From: Metabacillus mangrovi
GTDB lineage: Bacteria > Bacillota > Bacilli > Bacillales > Bacillaceae
Assembly (NCBI RefSeq): GCF_009711125.1
Contig: NZ_WMIB01000015.1
Location: 38,278 to 102,277 of the forward strand
DNA: 64,000 nt
Direction of reading: 5' to 3'
The notes below the pieces were generated by a model. It worked only from the letters and a program-made list of their open reading frames with translations. It was not told the DNA's origin and did no database searches. Position 1 is the stretch's first letter. Every line of letters starts with the position of its first letter. Both the position numbers and the translations under genes were made by a program. This document shows positions 58,263 to 64,000 of this stretch, piece after piece.

Positions 58263-59641
58263 CTATTCCTTTATATATGTACATCATCACTTTCTTCTGT
58301 GTCCTGTTTCCTTTCTACCATATGTTCAACGCCTATCTATCATCACGGAAAACGCCGTACTATATGAAAAATCCTCCATCAGCAGAAAAGGGAATCAGCA
58401 TCCTGGTTCCCTGCTACAACGAAGAGTCAATCATTCAAACAGCTATTGAAGGAATGCTCGCCCTCGATTACAGCAATTATGAGGTACTTTTTATCAATGA
58501 TGGCTCGAGTGATCTTACAATGGAGCGGCTGCATGAAGATCTGAAGCTGAAACCAGCTGCATTCGCCGCATCAGGTGTCCTGAAATTTAATCAGGTTAAA
58601 GCCTTTTACCAAGCAGCCAATACCAAAATCAAGGTGCTGGATAAAGTGAACGGTGGAAAGGCGGATGCTTTAAATGCAGGCATCTCCTACGCGGAACACA
58701 GCATTATTATCACCCTTGATGCAGACAGTCTATTAAAACCGGATTCATTAAAAATCATCAATGGTGCATTCGAAGATAAAAAAGTCATCGCAGCAGGTGG
58801 GATGGTGCATGTTCTTCAAGGGAGGAACCTGGCCCAGCCTGATCAGCCGGTCCGCCTCTCAAAAATGAAGCAAATCGTCCGATTTCAAACGCTCGAATAT
58901 ATTCGCGGCTTTTTTACCTACAAGGCATCCCTTGCCAAATCCGATGCACTATCCATCATTTCCGGTGCATTCGGCATCTTCAAAAAAGATGTGCTGCTTG
59001 ATCTATACGGTTTTCGCAAAACGGTCGGAGAAGACATGGATATCACGTTAAAAGTGCAGCAATACCGGAAAAAGCATAGACGAAGAAAAGTCCTCTTCAT
59101 TCCGGAAGCCATTTGCTATACAGAAGTACCCGAATCCTACAAAGACCTGTTCAAACAGAGGGTCCGCTGGCAAAAGGCGTTTACAGACTGCATGATGTAT
59201 TACGGCAAAACGCTTTTTCCTACGGTTTTTAAAAAGAAGCTGTCCTTTTTTATTGTATTTGATGCACTATGCTCTGGAGTGCTGCTCTCGTTCTTCACTC
59301 TATTCTTTCTGGTCACCCAGATTTTCTTCTTTCCGATTGAACACACGTATCCTGCCCTGCTCTTTTTCCTTTCCGGCGCAGCAGGAAGCAACCTGCTTTA
59401 TGCATTAATCTCACTGAAAATATCGACCCACTATCGAAATGCATTTTCCAACAGAGACATGGGCTACCTGGCATGGACGATCCTTGCCGACCTGCTCGTC
59501 TACCGGTTCTTCACGCTATTCTTCACCATTTACGGAACCATCGCCTATTTCGGCAAAAAAGACGGCTGGAATAAAGTCGCCCGGACAGGCAAAAAATACA
59601 TCGTTTCCGAATCAGACGCTCTTCAAAAGGCGGATGTGTAG
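58259..59641 (+). CDS. Family 2 glycosyltransferase (PNAG/hyaluronan synthase-like)
   Basis: Starts in the GTGA overlap with the GH16 gene. The 460 aa membrane protein has one N-terminal helix, a GT-A domain (ISILVPCYNEES, VLFINDGSSD, LDADS, the acceptor GEDMDITLKVQ and QRVRWQK motif) and three C-terminal helices. This is the pattern of processive beta-glycan synthases such as PgaC/IcaA. It makes the polymer acted on by the upstream deacetylase and glycanase. No separate PgaD-like protein was seen. Confidence 0.9.
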   Translation: MTIPLYMYIITFFCVLFPFYHMFNAYLSSRKTPYYMKNPPSAEKGISILVPCYNEESIIQTAIEGMLALDYSNYEVLFINDGSSDLTMERLHEDLKLKPAAFAASGVLKFNQVKAFYQAANTKIKVLDKVNGGKADALNAGISYAEHSIIITLDADSLLKPDSLKIINGAFEDKKVIAAGGMVHVLQGRNLAQPDQPVRLSKMKQIVRFQTLEYIRGFFTYKASLAKSDALSIISGAFGIFKKDVLLDLYGFRKTVGEDMDITLKVQQYRKKHRRRKVLFIPEAICYTEVPESYKDLFKQRVRWQKAFTDCMMYYGKTLFPTVFKKKLSFFIVFDALCSGVLLSFFTLFFLVTQIFFFPIEHTYPALLFFLSGAAGSNLLYALISLKISTHYRNAFSNRDMGYLAWTILADLLVYRFFTLFFTIYGTIAYFGKKDGWNKVARTGKKYIVSESDALQKADV

Positions 59642-59656
59642 AAGTGTGGGGTTCTT

Positions 59657-59672
59657 GTTCTTTATAAAGAAT
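59657..59672. promoter_or_regulatory. SinR-type inverted repeat after exopolysaccharide operon
   Basis: GTTCTTTATAAAGAAT is nearly symmetric and matches the operators at 5185 and 22068, but lies downstream of a stop codon and upstream of a repeat element rather than an obvious promoter. Confidence 0.4.
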
Positions 59673-59688
59673 ATAAGAAGATTGCTGT

Positions 59689-59817
59689 TGCTCTGACCCC
59701 TCCTGCTTTAAAGCACCGGGGGAACAAGCAGCGGTCCTCCAAACCCTTGTCCGCTTAGCGTTCCTGCAGCAGGGGGACGGAGGTTTAGTGCTTTAGCGAA
59801 TGTGGGGTCAGAGCAGC
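59689..59817. repeat. Dispersed repeat, type B, single copy
   Basis: A ~129-base element with GCTCTGACCCC at one end and GGGGTCAGAGC at the other: perfect 11-bp terminal inverted repeats. Interior matches 51495-51755. Confidence 0.88.
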
Positions 59818-59889
59818 CCCCCAGCCTCCCAAAAGACCATCCTCCTAATTTTCATCTTCCCAACCTCCTCCAAATCTCCTACAATAGAA

Positions 59890-59903
59890 ATAAAACGCTT
59901 ACA
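59890..59903 (+). promoter_or_regulatory. Possible CcpA cre site
   Basis: ATAAAACGCTTACA matches 12 of 14 positions of the cre consensus and directly precedes AAGGAGAT of the sugar-binding protein gene. Confidence 0.4.
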
Positions 59904-59917
59904 AGGAGATTTCAGCG

Positions 59918-60913
59918 ATGGCGGTCCTCAAACGGATTCTCTATGTTTCTGCTATTCTTATTTTTTTGATCACGGCCGGAATGACGGTTTATTTTGGGAA
60001 AGAGACGTTTCATGTGACCTCGGCGGCAGCGGATCCTTCTGAGCAGAAGAAGAGCCATTTTGTGCTGATTCCTGAGGAGCTCGATAACGATTACTGGGAG
60101 CTTGTGAAGGACGGCGCTATGGAGATGGCCGATCACAACGGAGTCATTTTAGAGTATCTCGGACCGAAGCAGGCCAATGTGGAGGAGCACCTCCGGACCA
60201 TCGATATGGCGATTGCAGGAAAGGTCGATGGACTGATGACTCAGGGGATCGAAAACGAGGAATTCACCAAACTCCTGAACAAGGCGGTGGATAAGGGGAT
60301 TCCCGTTATTACAATTGATACAGATGCACCGGAAAGCGACCGGGAAGTGTATGTCGGAACGGATAATTATTATGCAGGACAACTGGCAGGAAAAGCATTG
60401 ATCCGTGATACAAAGGGTCCTCAGACAGTCGGCATCATTACAGGCCGTTTTGAAGCATCCAATCAAAAACTCAGGGTACAGGGATTTTTGGATGCCATTA
60501 AAGGAGAATCCAGGATCCGCGTAGCCTCTGTGAAAGAGTCGGATATTACAAGAGCGGGAGCCGTAAATGCTGCCCTGAAGTTTTATCAGGAGGTACCGGA
60601 CATTACAGCTTTTTACGGAACGAGTGCCCTCGATGCGATCGGGATCGCCCAGCTCACCGAGTATTTGAAAAAGGACGTCTGCATTATCGGTTTCGATACA
60701 CTTCCTGAAACCATCCGCTACATCGAGAAGGGGACCATCCGGGCAACGATTGTGCAATATCCGTATGAGATGGGAGCGAAAGGAGTGGAAACCCTTCTGA
60801 ATATGCAAAAAGGAGAGAAGCAGAAGGCGATTCAGCATACCGGAACAAAAGTGATCCGGAAAACGGATCTTCCGCTGATTCCCATTAAACCGGAAGGAGC
60901 TGCAGTCGAATGA
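59918..60913 (+). CDS. Membrane-anchored sugar-binding protein (RbsB/PBP1 type), sensor component
   Basis: A 331 aa protein with an N-terminal transmembrane anchor (about 8-27; no lipobox) and a periplasmic-binding fold of the ribose/LacI class: HFVLIPEELDNDYWELVKDGA, GKVDGLMTQGIENEEF, VITIDTDAPESDREVYVGTDNYYAG, ITAFYGTSALDAIGIAQ, CIIGFDTLPETI. No transporter genes accompany it. Its stop overlaps the histidine-kinase gene (ATGA), so it most likely presents a sugar ligand to that kinase. A possible cre site sits on the leader. Confidence 0.88.
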   Translation: MAVLKRILYVSAILIFLITAGMTVYFGKETFHVTSAAADPSEQKKSHFVLIPEELDNDYWELVKDGAMEMADHNGVILEYLGPKQANVEEHLRTIDMAIAGKVDGLMTQGIENEEFTKLLNKAVDKGIPVITIDTDAPESDREVYVGTDNYYAGQLAGKALIRDTKGPQTVGIITGRFEASNQKLRVQGFLDAIKGESRIRVASVKESDITRAGAVNAALKFYQEVPDITAFYGTSALDAIGIAQLTEYLKKDVCIIGFDTLPETIRYIEKGTIRATIVQYPYEMGAKGVETLLNMQKGEKQKAIQHTGTKVIRKTDLPLIPIKPEGAAVE

Positions 60914-62334
60914 AATCGATTCGCAGCAAGCTTCTCATCTACTTTGCCGCCTTTGCCGCCCTGTTCAACATTGTGACGTTTTCCATCTACTTTAGCAGCA
61001 GCCGCATCGTCTCTGAATACCATCAAAGCTTTCAGGGATTCCTGCTTTTTAATGAAATATCACAGCAGGCAAATTCCATTTATGAAAAAATGAACGGGTT
61101 CGTTGTAGAAAAAGACGGCCGTTTTGTAAGGGATTATGAGATTTTGAGAAAGGATTTTCAGGAAAACCAGGAGCGTCTTCAGCAGGAAAAACCAGAGGGT
61201 GTTGGGGAAACGCAGCTTTATAAATACAAAAATATGATGGAAAGCCTAATCACAGAAAGCGATGAGACAGCAGATGATGTGAAATCAAATGAGATTGAGA
61301 AATCTCTATCGCATTTGAGGGAGGTTCGGAATATTTCCTCTTATCTGCAGGAGTCGACATTAACGCTGCTCAATATGGAACTGACGGAGTACCGTGCTTT
61401 TTATCAGGATATGGAGAAACGCAACCAGGCCTTCCAGTGGTTCACGATTAGTCTTTTCACGTCCACCTTGCTGCTTGCCCTGTTGCTTGCCCTCTTCTTT
61501 TCGACAGGAGTTACACGGCCGATCCGCCGCCTTTCGGATGCCGCGAAGGAGATAGCCTCCGGCAGATTTGAGGGTCCGGCCATCGGAGTGAAATCAAAGG
61601 ACGAAATCAGTGTGCTCGGTGAATCCTTCAACCATATGAAGGATAATCTCAAAAGATTGATTGCAGAAATGGAGGAAAAGTCCGAGCTCGACCAGCTGCT
61701 GAAGGAGCTTGAACTGAAGCATCTGCAGAACCAGATCAACCCTCATTTCTTATTTAACACATTGAACACGATTGCCAGGATGGCATACCTGGAAGATGCG
61801 GCAGTCACATCAAGGCTGATCGAATCGGTATCCCGCCTGTTGCGCTACAGTCTTGGAGATTTAAATAAAACAGTCACCTTGTCTGAAGAAGCAAGCATCG
61901 TTCAGGAATATTTTTATATCCAAAAGACACGGTTTGCCGACCGGATCACCTTCCGAACAGAAATTGAAGAAAACTGCCTGGACCGTCTGATTCCAAGCCT
62001 CACCCTTCAGCCTCTTGTTGAAAACGCCTTCATTCATGGCGTTGAAAACAGGGAATCCGGCGGTGAAATCGTTCTGAAGATTTATTCAGAAAAAGGGATG
62101 CCGGTGATTGAGATCATCGATAACGGAGAAGGGATGACAGCAGAACAGGTACAGCGGATTTTTCAGCAGCCCGAGCATACGCATGAGATCAGCAGCGGAC
62201 ATTCAACCGGCATCGGGCTCAGAAATGTGATCAGGCGACTCGAGCTTTACTACAAACGGAAGGACGTGATGCAGATTGAATCGGCTGAAGGAAAAGGAAC
62301 GACCATCCGCATTACATTGGGGGAAACAGCATGA
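60910..62334 (+). CDS. LytS/YesM-type sensor histidine kinase
   Basis: A 474 aa kinase with transmembrane helices at about 9-29 and 178-200, an extracellular helical sensor region between, a HAMP domain (about 200-255), the His_kinase motif ELKHLQNQINPHFLFNTLN with phospho-acceptor His279, and an ATPase domain (LTLQPLVENAFIHG, IDNGEGM, STGIGLRNVIRRLEL). Coupled by four-base overlaps to both the binding protein and the response regulator. Likely senses a sugar via the binding protein, like YesM-type carbohydrate-utilisation systems. Confidence 0.92.
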   Translation: MKSIRSKLLIYFAAFAALFNIVTFSIYFSSSRIVSEYHQSFQGFLLFNEISQQANSIYEKMNGFVVEKDGRFVRDYEILRKDFQENQERLQQEKPEGVGETQLYKYKNMMESLITESDETADDVKSNEIEKSLSHLREVRNISSYLQESTLTLLNMELTEYRAFYQDMEKRNQAFQWFTISLFTSTLLLALLLALFFSTGVTRPIRRLSDAAKEIASGRFEGPAIGVKSKDEISVLGESFNHMKDNLKRLIAEMEEKSELDQLLKELELKHLQNQINPHFLFNTLNTIARMAYLEDAAVTSRLIESVSRLLRYSLGDLNKTVTLSEEASIVQEYFYIQKTRFADRITFRTEIEENCLDRLIPSLTLQPLVENAFIHGVENRESGGEIVLKIYSEKGMPVIEIIDNGEGMTAEQVQRIFQQPEHTHEISSGHSTGIGLRNVIRRLELYYKRKDVMQIESAEGKGTTIRITLGETA

Positions 62335-63737
62335 GACTGGTCATTGTTGATGATGAAATGATCGAGAGAAAAGCGATGCGCAAATTTGTGGAAGAAAGCA
62401 TGACCGGCTTCGAGGTGGCCGGTGAAGCAGCAAACGGCCGGCTCGCCGTAGAAATGGCCGCTGAGCTGAAACCGGATCTCATGCTGATGGATATTAAAAT
62501 GCCGGGCATGAACGGACTTGAAGCCATCCGGAAAATCCGCGAGATACAGCCCGACATCCGCTTTATTATGGTTTCTGCGTACGATTCCTTCGATTATGCA
62601 AAGGAAGCCATGAAGGAAGGCGTAAAAGAGTACATCTTAAAGCCTGGGAAAAAAGAAGAGACCATCGAAGCACTGTACCGGCTGAAAAAGGAAATCGAAG
62701 GCGAACGGAGCGCAGCAGCCGGTAAGGAAGAAGCCGCCAACCTCATGAAGCAGCATCTGGCGGAAAAATCAGCCCAAAACCAGCTCTCACAGCAGGAACT
62801 CGAACACTTTCAACAGCTCTTTCCGAATGCAAAGGGAGGCTTCTTCCTCGTCCTCTCCGGGTGCACCGCAGCCGAGCTGCAGCCGCTTCTTGAACGCCAT
62901 GCATCCATGCCGTATGTATTTTATCCGAAAAGCGAAAACCGCTTTGCGGTCCTCCTGCTTTCTGAAAACCAGGAGGAATCAGCGGTTAGAACGGAGGCCC
63001 TCCGGCTGGCCCGGACGATTACACTTGCCGTGAAGGAAAGCCGGGCCGGTGTTGGATATCCGGCAGGAACTTTGGCGAAGCTCGGAAAATCTTATCAGGA
63101 AGCCTATCGCGCTTGGGAATCCATTACTCCCGGTGCAGCAGCCTACCGCTTTTTCCGGGAATCCGCTGTCCCGCCTGCCGGAGAGGACCAGGAAAAACTG
63201 CGCCTATCCATTCTCAACGGAAACACAGAAGAGGCCCTTCTCCTATACAGCCGCTTATCAGAAGATCCACTGTTAATAAAGGAGTGGCTGTCCGCCGCTA
63301 AATACGACCTGGAAAAAAGGGGAATAGACGTACAGCACATTTCGGTCCTGAACGCAGACGACCTGAAGGAAACAATCCGAATGCTTTGCGAAAAAGTACA
63401 ATGGACCCAAAGTGAACAGGAAGTTGCTGCCCGTGCCATTCAATACATGAAAGCCCGCTTCACCGAGCCCATCACACTTGAAGAAACAGCCGAACAAACA
63501 AAACTCAGCCCCACCTACTTCACAAAAGTATTCAAAGAACAAACCGGCCAAACCTTTATTGACTACCTGACCAGTCTTAGAATGGAACGCGCCAAAGAAC
63601 TTCTCGCCAACCAGGACCTAAGCCTGAAACAAATCGCCTACGCTGCCGGCTACCGCGACCCCAATTACTTCAGCCGCGTCTTCCGAAAGGTCACCGGCCA
63701 GTCACCGAAGCAGTATCGGAAGAAGGGAGCAGGGTGA
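62331..63737 (+). CDS. YesN-type response regulator with AraC domain
   Basis: A 468 aa protein: receiver domain (1-120) with Asp7/Asp8, phospho-acceptor Asp54 in LMDIKMPG and Lys in YILKPG; a middle helical region; and a C-terminal AraC/XylS DNA-binding domain (about 365-465; ITLEETAEQTKLSPTYFTKVFKEQTG, SLKQIAYAAGYRDPNYFSRVFRKVTGQSPKQYRK). It activates genes in response to the kinase; targets are probably beyond the window or in this operon. The window ends in repeats before any target is visible. Confidence 0.93.
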   Translation: MRLVIVDDEMIERKAMRKFVEESMTGFEVAGEAANGRLAVEMAAELKPDLMLMDIKMPGMNGLEAIRKIREIQPDIRFIMVSAYDSFDYAKEAMKEGVKEYILKPGKKEETIEALYRLKKEIEGERSAAAGKEEAANLMKQHLAEKSAQNQLSQQELEHFQQLFPNAKGGFFLVLSGCTAAELQPLLERHASMPYVFYPKSENRFAVLLLSENQEESAVRTEALRLARTITLAVKESRAGVGYPAGTLAKLGKSYQEAYRAWESITPGAAAYRFFRESAVPPAGEDQEKLRLSILNGNTEEALLLYSRLSEDPLLIKEWLSAAKYDLEKRGIDVQHISVLNADDLKETIRMLCEKVQWTQSEQEVAARAIQYMKARFTEPITLEETAEQTKLSPTYFTKVFKEQTGQTFIDYLTSLRMERAKELLANQDLSLKQIAYAAGYRDPNYFSRVFRKVTGQSPKQYRKKGAG

Positions 63738-63784
63738 AGGGGAGGGTTTGGGGACAGAATGTTTGGAAAAGTAAACATCCACAT

Positions 63785-64000
63785 TCGGGCGGGGTCAGTC
63801 CCGCTGTGCTTCACCGCAGCGGGGGACAGAGAAGTAAATCCGCAATCCTTTGGTATGTAAGGGTTGGACAGAGGTGGTGCCAGAGCTTTAGTATGGCAGA
63901 GAAAGCGGGGACTGGCACCGGGACAGTCCCCACATCCTTTAAAGCAGCAGGGGACAGAGGAACAGCGCTGCAATCCCTTATGTGCCAAGGGCTAAGAAAA
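63785..64000. repeat. Dispersed repeat, type A, at window end
   Basis: GC-rich sequence with GGGGTCAGTCCCGC, CAGCGGGGGACAGAG, GCGGGGACTGGCACCGGGACAGTCCCC and CTTTAAAGCAGCAGGGGACAGAG, related to the units at 37180 and 45651. Truncated by the window edge. Confidence 0.75.

Overview
The window looks like a chromosomal segment from a member of the Bacillaceae (Bacillus sensu lato). Supporting signs are AAGGAGG-type ribosome binding sites, frequent TTG/GTG starts, a clear SinR homologue, perfect Spo0A boxes, a PhoD/TatA/TatC set, YobK- and YqcF-type immunity proteins, LXG-type toxins, and a hypervariable repeat resembling one widespread in Bacillaceae. No rRNA, tRNA, CRISPR array or complete insertion sequence was seen.

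Layout. (1) 1-4.9 kb: an AT-rich three-gene operon of two dynamin-like GTPases and a tail-anchored coiled-coil protein, the best candidate for an undescribed or divergent membrane/anti-phage system. (2) 5.2-6.4 kb: an LPKTG-anchored, TasA/camelysin-like protein with its own class D sortase and a SinR-type operator on the promoter. (3) 6.5-19.2 kb: a polymorphic toxin island for type VII secretion. It holds two apparently complete toxins, small helical partners, five intact immunity genes, a silent EndoU cassette, and several decayed toxin or immunity pieces; unrelated genes (5'-nucleotidase-like protein, PadR/DUF2812 pair) lie within it. (4) 19.4-28.7 kb: a MerR operon, a SinR-boxed coiled-coil gene, paired DUF5381-like proteins, a PD-(D/E)XK nuclease, and an RNA-repair pair (RNA ligase plus kinase/HD protein). 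(5) 28.8-49.6 kb: cell-envelope and housekeeping genes, including an SNase-like lipoprotein, GH3 hexosaminidase, four zinc-ribbon/TcaA-like proteins, tatC / phoD-tatA, an MHYT-PAS-GGDEF-EAL protein, and a glutathionylspermidine-synthase-like trio. (6) 49.6-63.7 kb: a SEC-C protein, a secreted PepF, SinR, a GTPase, an exopolysaccharide operon (deacetylase, GH16, GT2), and a sugar-binding protein/LytS-type kinase/AraC-type regulator system.

How the parts connect. SinR is encoded at 53.9 kb. Sixteen-base inverted repeats matching its known operator (GTTCTYT...ARAGAAC) sit upstream of the LPXTG/sortase operon, the coiled-coil gene and the exopolysaccharide operon. The sinR promoter carries two perfect Spo0A boxes and no sinI is adjacent. 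Together this suggests a locally visible biofilm-matrix regulon. GC-rich dispersed repeats with CTCTGACCCC/GGGGTCAGAG-type ends fill most long intergenic gaps from 37 kb onward. All functional calls rest on reading the sequence and recalled family features; no database search was run.
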